Source: Sulfitobacter noctilucicola | GTDB taxonomy: Bacteria > Pseudomonadota > Alphaproteobacteria > Rhodobacterales > Rhodobacteraceae | DNA: 64,000 bases | Reading direction: 5' to 3' | NCBI RefSeq assembly: GCF_000622385.1 | Contig: NZ_JASD01000002.1 | Location: forward strand, 1 to 64,000 | Shown: positions 34,263 through 43,071 of the stretch, piece by piece | Position numbering within the stretch: the stretch's first letter is position 1 | Layout: each line of letters opens with the position of its first letter | Notes under the pieces: generated by a model | The model's input: only the letters and a program-made list of their open reading frames with translations | What the model was told of the DNA's origin: nothing | Databases searched by the model: none | Program-made: the position numbers and the translations under genes

Positions 34263-35777
34263 TTATTTTAATTTGTCGAGTTGCTCTTTGTAGGCGCGTG
34301 CAAATTCGCGGCTGAACAACTCGTGAAAATCGTTTTCGGCCTGATCGGATATCTGGCCATACATTTTTTCGTAAACTTCCCAATAACGGGCCTTCTTACC
34401 TTTCAGCAGGCCGCCAATGCCGCCGCCACTTTCAATCTGTGCACCCAGAACTTCCGGGTCGAGCTTGGCAAGAATGCCTTTCAGCGCTGCTTCCATTCCT
34501 GTGACCATCGCGACTTCATGCGCCTTGATATCATTCAACGCTTGTTCCGTCGCGGTTTCCGATCCCAGATAACCACGGGACTTCGGTTTCACCAAGGCTT
34601 CGATGGCCTGCTCTGCACTGATGGAAAACTTGAGCGGATTGTTCCCGCCCGCGCTGATCATAGTCTGTTCAATGCGGAATTCCGATTTGATCGACGTGCG
34701 GGTCATCAGGATTTCGCGCAAACCGGTAATCATGGTGCGCATCACCCGGCCCATCCGCGCCATGGTGGTGTGCAGATCGTCGTCGTCGATTTTCAATTCG
34801 TCCACATCCAGCGCATCAAGGAATGCGTGAGCGGCCGCTTGATCGCCGGTTACGACCACGCGTGCCTCGGCAGAAGGCGGTACAGTCGCGGGTTCTTTTG
34901 CCGCCACCGGTTCGGTCTTTTGTGGCTCAGGTTCGGGGGCGGTTTCTGCAACAGGCCCGGCGGGAGCAGGTAGCGGTGCCGCTGGTGGTTGTTCAGGGGC
35001 TGCCGGTTCCGGTGGTGCCTCTTGCGCTACAGGGTCCGGTGCCGGTGCAGGCGGCGGCGCGGGTGCCGGCTCAGGTTTGGAAGGCGACAGGAAATCATCG
35101 TCCCAGTCATCGGGAATAATTGCACCACCACCGCCGGTTTGCGCCGGGCGGAAACTATCACTGGCAGAGGTGTTATGCATCGACTGGCTGGCACCGAGAT
35201 CCTCGTTCGCCGCGTCTTCAGCCTTGTGGAAGAAAGGGTCTTCCTCTTCGCCCAAAGGCGGCAAAAGATCGTCGATGGGATCGACGGTCTTGATCTGACC
35301 GGGACCTTTCGGCCCTTCGGGAGAACCAAGCAAGCCGTCCAGAAAATCACCGCCTGGTGCGGCATCATCCAGCAAGGCAAGTGGATCGGGGGCGTTGTCC
35401 GCAACGCCGTGAGAGACCTGGTCGTGGCCCATCGGATCGGGGATCGGGGGTGGAAGAGCGGAAGCAATTTCCACCATCAATTCATAAGGACCGACCGACA
35501 GGATGTCCCCGCTGTTCAGCGGCGTAGGCGTGCGCCCAAGCGGCGCCTTGGCATAATTGAGGTATGTGCCGTTGGTGGAGAAATCGATCACGACCACGTT
35601 GCCGTTGTGATCTTCGACCACACAATGGCTTTTTGAAAGCTGGCGGTCGGGATCGGGCAACACAATGTCATTCGCCGGACCACGCCCGATACTGAGCGAA
35701 CCGCCAGACGGCATCTGCATTGGGCCTACATCGCCCGGCATCGTACCCGATGACTGAAAAGACAGCTTGACCGCCAT
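34263..35777 (-). CDS. tagH: T6SS FHA-domain protein (TagH/Fha)
   Basis: A 504-residue protein from ATG 35777. The N-terminal FHA domain (about 1-105) has GGSLSIGRG and SKSHC, the phosphothreonine-binding residues. A long Pro/Ala/acidic linker follows (about 115-315) with short motifs such as FLDGLLG and IDDLLPPLG. The C-terminal domain is the one typical of T6SS FHA proteins (MGRVMRTMITGLREILMTRT onward). It is the likely target of the kinase at 24296. The longer frame upstream overlaps the PAAR gene and is rejected. Confidence 0.92.
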   Translation of the reverse strand: MAVKLSFQSSGTMPGDVGPMQMPSGGSLSIGRGPANDIVLPDPDRQLSKSHCVVEDHNGNVVVIDFSTNGTYLNYAKAPLGRTPTPLNSGDILSVGPYELMVEIASALPPPIPDPMGHDQVSHGVADNAPDPLALLDDAAPGGDFLDGLLGSPEGPKGPGQIKTVDPIDDLLPPLGEEEDPFFHKAEDAANEDLGASQSMHNTSASDSFRPAQTGGGGAIIPDDWDDDFLSPSKPEPAPAPPPAPAPDPVAQEAPPEPAAPEQPPAAPLPAPAGPVAETAPEPEPQKTEPVAAKEPATVPPSAEARVVVTGDQAAAHAFLDALDVDELKIDDDDLHTTMARMGRVMRTMITGLREILMTRTSIKSEFRIEQTMISAGGNNPLKFSISAEQAIEALVKPKSRGYLGSETATEQALNDIKAHEVAMVTGMEAALKGILAKLDPEVLGAQIESGGGIGGLLKGKKARYWEVYEKMYGQISDQAENDFHELFSREFARAYKEQLDKLK

Positions 35778-35785
35778 AACCGCCG

Positions 35786-36097
35786 CTAGCCTCCAATCAG
35801 CACGGTTGGGCAGCAGGGCGGCAGAATAAATCCACCGCAGGCGCAATTATCCATCAGCCTTGCCGCTGGCATGTTCATAATCAAAACCGTGGCAGACCCT
35901 TTGACGATAGGATGTGGCGGTGCCGCGGTGGCCAGATCACCCATGCGCGCGGCAGGCAGATTGCCGATAAGAACAGTGGCAGCGCAGGGTGGCAAAATGG
36001 GCGCAGGCGCGCCTGGCGGTGGCACAGGTGTCGCAGGCGGAGGTGCGGGAACCAGACAGCCGTGCATGTCGCTGACGCGGGCGGCAGGAAATGTCAT
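35786..36097 (-). CDS. PAAR spike-tip protein
   Basis: A 103-residue protein starting MTFPAARVSDMHGC, with Pro-rich turns and repeated VLIGNLPAARMGD and VLIMNMPAARLMD segments typical of PAAR proteins that sharpen the VgrG trimer. The histidine and cysteines (HGC, CACGG, CC) could bind the tip metal ion. No effector domain is attached. Its start overlaps the stop of the preceding gene (ATGA). Confidence 0.9.
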   Translation of the reverse strand: MTFPAARVSDMHGCLVPAPPPATPVPPPGAPAPILPPCAATVLIGNLPAARMGDLATAAPPHPIVKGSATVLIMNMPAARLMDNCACGGFILPPCCPTVLIGG

Positions 36098-36708
36098 GGC
36101 GTCGCCTCCTTCACGTCTTGCTTGTTCCCCATCTTGCCACTGCCGCCGCGTCCAATGTCCACGGCCCGGTCAATGAGCATTTGTCCATACTCTTCAAACT
36201 TATCAGAATTTTTGTCTAGCGCCACGAGATTCATTGCAAAAGCACATGTTTCCGCGGCACCGGCAGGCGCCGGGAATTCTGCCAGATCGGCGGGGCCAAG
36301 CGTGCCGTCCGAATAGAGAACCGCCATCGCAATGTTCACGGTATCATCGTCGATATATGCATCATCCATCGAGACGCGGGCCCGTTCGCGGTTTTCCGGC
36401 GTTGGCTTGAACACCCAGTCCTCTGACGCCACGAGTGATTTGGGGTCCTGTTCTGTCTTGGGGCCAATATAATCGCGCGCGGCAAGACAGGCCCACCAGA
36501 CCCGTTCGCGTGCAGGCAGCACAATCGACAACACACGAAGCACATCGATCAGTGCCCCCTTGCTGTCGAGTTCGTCAAGCACCTCATCCGCCATGGCAGC
36601 GACAGGGGCCGTTACAGGTGTTTCCAGGCGCGTGTTGGCAAGTGACAAAAGCTTTGCCACCGGCTCCTTCGGCACCTTGACCATATCTGTGAATCGATTT
36701 CCCATCAT
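36094..36708 (-). CDS. Conserved T6SS-associated protein between VgrG and PAAR (DUF6931-like)
   Basis: A 204-residue soluble, helical protein (WWACLAARDYIGP near 72) with no known catalytic motif. It resembles the DUF6931 group I recall next to PAAR genes in Proteobacteria; that assignment is from memory. It sits between vgrG (6-base gap) and PAAR (ATGA overlap), so a role as adaptor or chaperone for loading the spike is plausible. Either of two adjacent ATGs (36708, 36705) may be the start. Confidence 0.7.
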   Translation of the reverse strand: MMGNRFTDMVKVPKEPVAKLLSLANTRLETPVTAPVAAMADEVLDELDSKGALIDVLRVLSIVLPARERVWWACLAARDYIGPKTEQDPKSLVASEDWVFKPTPENRERARVSMDDAYIDDDTVNIAMAVLYSDGTLGPADLAEFPAPAGAAETCAFAMNLVALDKNSDKFEEYGQMLIDRAVDIGRGGSGKMGNKQDVKEATP

Positions 36709-36714
36709 ACCGCC

Positions 36715-38784
36715 TTAGTTGATCTTGGTCAGGTTGCCCTTCAGGGTCAACAACCCTGAAGCCTGAGCGGTCACTGCGGGAGCCTCCATTTTGGCGGTCC
36801 CCGTCCCTTTGACGGTCACGCCGGACTGCGTGATCTCGACTTTGCTACCACCGACCTTGAGCGTGATCTTTTGCGCAGCTTCCATGGTAATGGTCGAACC
36901 GGAGGTGATGTCGATCGAGCCTGCGGCGTCGATCTCGATCTTGCCGGATTGTACGTCCAGGCTCATATCGCCCGACCTCACAACTTCCGTCATGTTTCCC
37001 TCAACCGTCAGGTCCAGCTTGCCGCTGTCGACGGTTTCGGACTTATCCCCCTCTTGTACCACTTCCGTGACATTCTGCTTAACCGTTTGGAGCAGACTGC
37101 CCGCTTCTGCATTGTGACCACCGGGGTCCACGTTCAGCCCGTCATCGCCCACCGTGATCTGCGCGCTGTCCTTGACGACCATCTGATAGTCTTTCTGCGC
37201 CTGAAAATGGACATATTCGCTGCCCGCTTCGTCTTCCATCACCAAAGCGTTGTAGTCTGTTTCCCGCCCGTCCGGTGATGATCGGGTCATGATGCCCGTT
37301 CGGGTTGGCTGCTGCGGATCGACGTAGGGCGGCATTTTATCCTTATTATACATCATCCCGGTGACAATAGGTCTGTCAGGATCGCCATCTTCGAACTGGA
37401 TGACGACCTCCTGCCCGATGCGCGGAATTGAGAGCAGACCGTAGTTGGTGCCGGACCATTGGGTGACCACCCTGATCCAGCAGGATGCGGTATCATCTTC
37501 GGGGCTGTGACGATCCCACCGAAAGCGTACTTTGACCCGACCGTATTCGTCAGTATGGATTTCCTTACCCGACGGTCCGACAACTTCGCCGATCTGGATA
37601 CCGGGAATTTCCGGCCAGGGCGTGACGAAGGGCGCGCGAAACGGAAGGTCTTCCTGAATAGCACCGAACGCAAAAGAATAGTCGTTTACAATCTCGTCCG
37701 GTATTTCCGCGCCTTTGGTCTCCAGCGCAAAGAATGTGTCTTCGTTATCCGCCATTTCTTCTGAATCTCGGATAAAGTGGACGCACTCAGTAATCAGATA
37801 ATCCTTGTTGTTCAGCTCTTCGGGGTGATCGACAAGACTGAAGCGGAAGCCTGTGCCAAAGATGCGCACGTCGCCTGCCCCACGGCAGACACTATGTTTG
37901 ATCGCATCTGCCTCGTTGCGCATCCGCGCGCGTTTCTGACCCAGATCTTTATCGCCACGGTAATGGCCAGGCAGATCGTAATATTCGTATTGCGTGTGTG
38001 TGTGATCGCCCTTCTTCATCTCGCTGACTTCAAGCTGGCGCACGGACGGCTTCTCAAAATCGTAATCGACCAGACTGATCTTGCCGCGTGTGACATTCTG
38101 CGCAGCGGCCCATTCCGAGATCGTCTGACCACTTTTTGAATCGCCCCCGTCGCGCGGCTTGAAGGTTAGATTGCTGTCGCCTTCAACTGCTTCGTGCGCG
38201 GTTAGGCCGTCACAAATCACCAGCTTTTCATATTTTTCCAGTGCGTCACGGTGGTCGAAATAATAATACAGGCCCTCTTCTTCCATCAGCCGCGACAGAA
38301 AATCGAAATCCGTCTCGCGGTACTGAACGCAGTATTCACGCTCGTCGTACGTTTCGGTGGTCTTGATCTCGAAGTCCGAAAACCCGTGATCGCCCAACAC
38401 TTCTTCGATGATCTGTTTCACGTTCTTGTTCTGGAAAACGCGCGTGTTGCGCGCCAGCGTCAACATCCAGAACCACGGCCTGATTTGCGCGACAAAGTGG
38501 TCATCACCGCCGCGCATCCCCATCGCCTCAACAGAGATACAGGTGCCGGTAAACAGCCGCTCTTTATCGCTATCTCCGTCTTCAAGATGTACGTGAACGG
38601 TCATGATCTTGCCCACGAAGTCCTTGAGCTTCACCTCTGTTTTGCGGGCAAGAAACTCCAGCGTGGTTTCCGTGATGGTGCTCAGCTTTTCTTTTACCAC
38701 GGCCTGCTTGAGCCGAAGTTTGTCCGTTGTGTATGTCCCCGACATCCATGTCGAGGCCTCTTCTCTTGGCTTACTAACTGTCAT
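36715..38784 (-). CDS. vgrG: T6SS spike protein VgrG (TssI)
   Basis: A 689-residue protein from ATG 38784 preceded by GAGGAAC. It has the gp27-like N-terminal part, the gp5 OB-fold (PGIQIGEVVGPSGKEIHTDEYGRVKVRFRW) and a C-terminal beta-helix of repeated short strands ending LLTLKGNLTKIN. There is no extra effector domain. It is the only VgrG in the window and pairs with the PAAR protein two genes on. Confidence 0.96.
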   Translation of the reverse strand: MTVSKPREEASTWMSGTYTTDKLRLKQAVVKEKLSTITETTLEFLARKTEVKLKDFVGKIMTVHVHLEDGDSDKERLFTGTCISVEAMGMRGGDDHFVAQIRPWFWMLTLARNTRVFQNKNVKQIIEEVLGDHGFSDFEIKTTETYDEREYCVQYRETDFDFLSRLMEEEGLYYYFDHRDALEKYEKLVICDGLTAHEAVEGDSNLTFKPRDGGDSKSGQTISEWAAAQNVTRGKISLVDYDFEKPSVRQLEVSEMKKGDHTHTQYEYYDLPGHYRGDKDLGQKRARMRNEADAIKHSVCRGAGDVRIFGTGFRFSLVDHPEELNNKDYLITECVHFIRDSEEMADNEDTFFALETKGAEIPDEIVNDYSFAFGAIQEDLPFRAPFVTPWPEIPGIQIGEVVGPSGKEIHTDEYGRVKVRFRWDRHSPEDDTASCWIRVVTQWSGTNYGLLSIPRIGQEVVIQFEDGDPDRPIVTGMMYNKDKMPPYVDPQQPTRTGIMTRSSPDGRETDYNALVMEDEAGSEYVHFQAQKDYQMVVKDSAQITVGDDGLNVDPGGHNAEAGSLLQTVKQNVTEVVQEGDKSETVDSGKLDLTVEGNMTEVVRSGDMSLDVQSGKIEIDAAGSIDITSGSTITMEAAQKITLKVGGSKVEITQSGVTVKGTGTAKMEAPAVTAQASGLLTLKGNLTKIN

Positions 38785-38835
38785 CAAAAGTTCCTCTAAA
38801 AATGCGCGGCCGCATCAGGGCGTAATTTCCCTGTG

Positions 38836-41800
38836 TCATAGGTCGGCCAGCAGCGCTGCCAGTTCGGCATCCATGTCTTCTTCACTTCCACTATCGTCTT
38901 CGTCTTCGCTATCCAGATCAAAACCTGAAAGCAGGTCGTCCAGATCTTCCATTGTGGCCTCGGGCGTGGCCCCTGCGTCTGCCGCAGGTTTGGGTGGTTT
39001 GGCTGGTGACGGTGGCGGCGGTGCAACGCCTGACCAGGGACCCAGCACATCGCCCCCTGCCAATGACTGGAACGACCCCAGCCGTACCTCATCCCGTCCT
39101 TTGACAGAGATGATTGGCAGATACCCCCGTCCAAGAACCGTCTCGACCTTGTCGAGCGTGAGATTGCGTTCTGTGCATGGCAGCGCCACCTGATCGCCGT
39201 ATCTGTCCAGCACAAAATGATAGGGCATATCGCCAAGCGACATGATCTCGCCCAACCCCATCGACGCGCCATTCTCTTTGAAAGATCGCGCCAGCAGGAC
39301 TGCGACAAGCACAACAGGGTTCGCCCACAACATACCCGAAAGACCCGCGGATTGGGTGAATTCCTCAAATTCGAATTCATAAATCGGCTCGGTCTTGGCA
39401 CCGTACGGCCTGCGCATCAGGAAACGGGGTGTCGCAAGGGCAAGATGCCCCGCCTCAGGCATGGCGCGCAGTGTGTCCCATTCTGCGGCCACCAGCGGAT
39501 GCCGGTCCTTCTTTGCGGTACCCAGAAACTCAGGCGTTATCGCGGCGAAAAACGGTGCATCCACATGCGATGCCACCCGCGCAATCCGGCCCAGAAGCTG
39601 CGCATGTGGGGGTGTTTCTTCAAAGGTGTACATCCCGATCATCGCGGAATAGCCGCCGCGCCCGGTCTCTTCGTCCATCGGACCTTCGGTCAGCAGCCGT
39701 GCAAAGCCGCTTTCGGACAGGTCATCCGATTGGGTAAGATCAGCCGCGATTTCCTCGGCGGAAATATCGTAAAGCATCACTTCGAGTGTGTCGTCCACTT
39801 CGATCCGGCGCGAAATCAGATCAATCGCACGCCATTGCGCTTCGACGGACTGGAACTCTGGATGATGCAGAATAAGCCGCATCGCACCCGATATCGCATC
39901 ATCCACCGCCTGCGTCATCGCGGCGGCATCCGGATCAGGCAGTTTGCGGATGTGCGGGCCGACGATCCGCGCGAGCAGGTCATCAACGGGCGAGGGTTGC
40001 GCGAGGGTCTGACGTGTGTCGCCGATCAGCTTCTGAAAATCGGTCAGCTTGAGGTTAGCGCGCACAGTGTTGCCGCCCGATGTTCTAGATGCTGGTGCCA
40101 CCGGCCGCCCATGCGCTGCACCCCACTCTTTCAAGGACTTCGCTGCTGCCTCCGCGGTTCCACCATGGCTAAGCTGGGTTTTCAGGTCTTTCAGCGCCGA
40201 GAATATCTCGACCTTTTCAAAAAGCTCGTCTGGATGCAGATCGTCGAGGTTCTCCAGCTTGACCTCTACCCCCGCGCCGTCTTTTCCGATGGGCAAGACA
40301 AGCGTGGTCGCAAATCCTTCGATCACGTCTTCTACTGTGTCGGGGTCCAGCAGGATCGCCCTGCGGTTGGCCAATGCATCCCCGACTTCAAGTGTACCCT
40401 TGGCGGCGCGACCGGTAAAATCTCCCATAATCGCCAGTCTGAACCGCTTGCGGTTGAGCCTTTGTGCCTCTGGGCGTGCGCCGCTCATGGTCCCGAATGC
40501 GAAAGCCGGTTCAATTCCAACAGTGTCCGTTTCACCGGCAGCACCCTTTTCTGATGCGGTATCAGAAGGATCAGGAGCATCATGCACGCCTTCTGCGATC
40601 TCTTCTTCTAGATCGGCCAGCAGGGCATCAATCACATCATCGGGCACGTCGTCTTCCCCTTCGTCCTGAGCCACTGCCGCAGGTGCTTCGTCCTCGACCA
40701 CCTCTTCTTCGATACCCGCCAACAGCGCGTCAAGATCATCCAGTTCGCTCAGCGGATCGGGCGGTGGAGTTTCATCGGGAGCGGTAATGTCGTCATCGAG
40801 ACTGGCAAGCAGCGCTTCCAGATCTTCGCCCTCATCGTCGGCATCTTGACCGGCCTCGGCCTGAGATGGCTCTGTGGCGGCAACAGGTTCCGGCGGCTCT
40901 TCCAGAGCGGGGGGTTCATCGGGTTCCGCTACACCGACTTCTTCAAGATCACCTAGTAATTCATCAAGATCGTCAGGGGCCGCTGAAGTTTGATCAGGTG
41001 TTTCCAGCCCATCTAACAGCGCATCGAGATCGTCCGCCTCTGTCTCGGATTTTTCGGGTTGGTCCAGATCCCCCAGAATGTCGTCGAGAGGATCAAAAGA
41101 TGGGGCTTCCGGTTCTGACAGGTCCAGCGATGCAAGGGCATCATTCGCTTGATCCGCAGTCGGTGGCGCGTCGACGGCGTCGATCCCGCCAAGAATATCA
41201 TCGAGATCATCAACCGCAGTCTCTTCTTCCGGCGTATCCAAAGTGGCAAGCGCGTCGAGCGGATCTTCAGTCGGTTCCGTTTCTACGGGTGCGGCCAGAT
41301 CATCCAGCAACGCATCCAAATCTTCGGCTTCTGCAGCATCGGGCAGAGGAGCATCTAGGGTCGCGAGCACATCCGCTGAAGTGCTGTCTTCGACATTCTG
41401 TTCCAATGTGTCCAGACCACCAAGGATATCGTCCAGATCATCAGCGGCGGCTTCCTCTTCAGGCGCGTCCAACGCTGCCAACGCGTCGAGCGGGTCGTCG
41501 GTCGCATCCGGCTCAGCAGGGGCAGCCAGTCCATCTAAGAGCGCGTCGAGGTTTTCCTCGTCTTCGACTTGGGCCACGGGAGCGTCGAGTGTCGCGAGTA
41601 CATCATCAGAACTGCTGTCGTCAGCAACCTGATCAGCAGATTCCAACCCGCCAAGGATGTCGTCCAGATCATCAGCGGCGGCTTCCTCTTCAGGCGCGTC
41701 CAAAGTTGACAACGCGTCGAGCGGGTCGTCTGCGATCTCAGGCTCCCCCTGCACTTCTAGGCCGCCCAGAACGTCATCCAGATTATCGGTCTCCGCCTCG

Positions 41801-43065
41801 GGAAGTGCTACAATATCAATGGAGGCGAGAACGTCGTCGGCACCGGTTTCCTCGGCAGGATCTTCAGTGACTTCTACGCCGGCGAGTATGTCATCAAGAT
41901 CATCTTCGGTCGCTGTGAGCTCTTCCGCGACTTCGATACCGGCAAGGATATCCGCTGCGTCCACTTCTTCAACGGCCGCATCGGGCGCTTCGATGCCAGC
42001 AAGTGCTGCTTCGATATCGTCCTCGTCCTCGACTTCATCGACATGCTCGATTTCGGCAAGAACTGTCGCCGCGTCTTCTACGGGTGCGTCCTGTTCCAAC
42101 AGTTCGATACCGGAAAGCACATCTGCTGCGCTGGTTCCGGCTTCGTCCATGTCAGGCAATGCTTCAATGCCCGCAAGTGCGGCATCAATGTCCGGCGCAT
42201 CATTTGTTTCTTCTGTGACCTCGATACCTGCAAGGATTGCGCTGGCATCCTCGACAGGCGCTTCATCGGCTACTTCCACTGCCCGCAAGGCATCAAGGGC
42301 CGCGCTTGGTTCCGCCTGATCGGCTTCTACAATTTCCTGCGCGCGAAGGGCATCGAGTGCCTCGCCAGATGCATCCTCTGTGGCTTCGGGCACCTCCAGA
42401 TCGCGCAGCGCATCCAAGGCTCCATCATCCGTTTGCGCCTCAATTTCTTCGTGTTGTTCTTTGCGCAAGGCGTCCAGCGCCTCAACGGTGGTATCCCCCT
42501 GCGCTTCCTCAGGCACTTCAGCTGATCGAAGTGCGTCAAGCGCTTCAGCGGGATCAGGTGTCTCCAGCTCTTCTACGTCCACCGCTCTGAGTTCTTCGAG
42601 CGCCACCTCGCCTGTTTCGGCTTCCACCTCGGGAAGCTTGGTGTTGCGCAATGCATCCAATGCGTCTGCACTCTCGTCCGGTTGCGGCCCGTCTTCTACT
42701 GCGTTTTTGCGCAACCCTTCCAAGGTGTCGGTGCTTTCATCGATGTCATCTTCTGGAATGTCTGCTTGACGCAGATCGTCCAAAGTACGCGACGAGCGGT
42801 CGTCCTGTGAAGCATCCGCTGGCGCGGCCGCACGCAAACCGTCGAGCGTTGCGGTGCCATCGTCCGGCGCTTCTTCGATAGCAGCGGGGATTGCCCCAAG
42901 CGTTTTAAGCACATCGGCTTTGTCGTCCGGTTTTTCCTCAGGCACAGCAACAGCACGCAGCGCATCAAGCGCCGACGCTGTTTTGTCCTCGACCGGTTCG
43001 TCCTTTGGGGCCATCGACCGCAAGGCGTCCAGTGCAGAACTTGTTGTGCCCTTTTCTTCTGCCAT
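38836..43065 (-). CDS. TssB-TssC sheath-like fusion with giant acidic repeat domain
   Basis: A 1409-residue protein. Residues 1 to about 860 are highly acidic repeats in three classes: SALDALRA-type helices (about 13), ILAGIEV-type, then DDLDDILGGLE / LDALLDGL-type. From about 875 a TssB-like domain follows (FRLAIMGDFTGRA, the VipA/ImpB start), then from about 1050 a TssC-like domain (LILHHPEFQSVEAQWRAIDLI; LATPRFLMRRPYGAKTEP). It ends in another acidic tail with LDDLLSGF and LAALLADL. Separate, ordinary tssB and tssC genes are at 53135-53644 and 51635-53131, so this is an additional sheath-type protein. Its function is unknown; it might bind baseplate, cap or sheath ends. It lies between vgrG and the sodium channel gene. 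Confidence 0.85.
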   Translation of the reverse strand: MAEEKGTTSSALDALRSMAPKDEPVEDKTASALDALRAVAVPEEKPDDKADVLKTLGAIPAAIEEAPDDGTATLDGLRAAAPADASQDDRSSRTLDDLRQADIPEDDIDESTDTLEGLRKNAVEDGPQPDESADALDALRNTKLPEVEAETGEVALEELRAVDVEELETPDPAEALDALRSAEVPEEAQGDTTVEALDALRKEQHEEIEAQTDDGALDALRDLEVPEATEDASGEALDALRAQEIVEADQAEPSAALDALRAVEVADEAPVEDASAILAGIEVTEETNDAPDIDAALAGIEALPDMDEAGTSAADVLSGIELLEQDAPVEDAATVLAEIEHVDEVEDEDDIEAALAGIEAPDAAVEEVDAADILAGIEVAEELTATEDDLDDILAGVEVTEDPAEETGADDVLASIDIVALPEAETDNLDDVLGGLEVQGEPEIADDPLDALSTLDAPEEEAAADDLDDILGGLESADQVADDSSSDDVLATLDAPVAQVEDEENLDALLDGLAAPAEPDATDDPLDALAALDAPEEEAAADDLDDILGGLDTLEQNVEDSTSADVLATLDAPLPDAAEAEDLDALLDDLAAPVETEPTEDPLDALATLDTPEEETAVDDLDDILGGIDAVDAPPTADQANDALASLDLSEPEAPSFDPLDDILGDLDQPEKSETEADDLDALLDGLETPDQTSAAPDDLDELLGDLEEVGVAEPDEPPALEEPPEPVAATEPSQAEAGQDADDEGEDLEALLASLDDDITAPDETPPPDPLSELDDLDALLAGIEEEVVEDEAPAAVAQDEGEDDVPDDVIDALLADLEEEIAEGVHDAPDPSDTASEKGAAGETDTVGIEPAFAFGTMSGARPEAQRLNRKRFRLAIMGDFTGRAAKGTLEVGDALANRRAILLDPDTVEDVIEGFATTLVLPIGKDGAGVEVKLENLDDLHPDELFEKVEIFSALKDLKTQLSHGGTAEAAAKSLKEWGAAHGRPVAPASRTSGGNTVRANLKLTDFQKLIGDTRQTLAQPSPVDDLLARIVGPHIRKLPDPDAAAMTQAVDDAISGAMRLILHHPEFQSVEAQWRAIDLISRRIEVDDTLEVMLYDISAEEIAADLTQSDDLSESGFARLLTEGPMDEETGRGGYSAMIGMYTFEETPPHAQLLGRIARVASHVDAPFFAAITPEFLGTAKKDRHPLVAAEWDTLRAMPEAGHLALATPRFLMRRPYGAKTEPIYEFEFEEFTQSAGLSGMLWANPVVLVAVLLARSFKENGASMGLGEIMSLGDMPYHFVLDRYGDQVALPCTERNLTLDKVETVLGRGYLPIISVKGRDEVRLGSFQSLAGGDVLGPWSGVAPPPPSPAKPPKPAADAGATPEATMEDLDDLLSGFDLDSEDEDDSGSEEDMDAELAALLADL
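41060..41730. repeat. Tandem 231-bp repeats inside the acidic region of the TssB-TssC fusion
   Basis: Two near-identical units, 41500-41730 and 41269-41499, each code for exactly 77 residues starting DDPLDAL and ending before the next DDPLDAL. A third, more diverged unit begins at 41268 (EDPLDALATLDTPEEE). High DNA identity, including the shared run around 41651-41690 and 41420-41460, indicates recent unequal duplication. The number of copies may vary between strains. Confidence 0.85.
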
Positions 43066-43071
43066 TGCGGC

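Noticed and set aside
39217..40554. A 445-codon plus-strand open frame opposite the TssB-TssC fusion
   Set aside because: Antisense artefact of GC-rich coding DNA; the opposite strand encodes conserved sheath motifs.
41243..42319. Ser/Ala-rich plus-strand open frames that look like low-complexity surface proteins
   Set aside because: They mirror the acidic Leu/Ala/Asp repeats of the real minus-strand gene.
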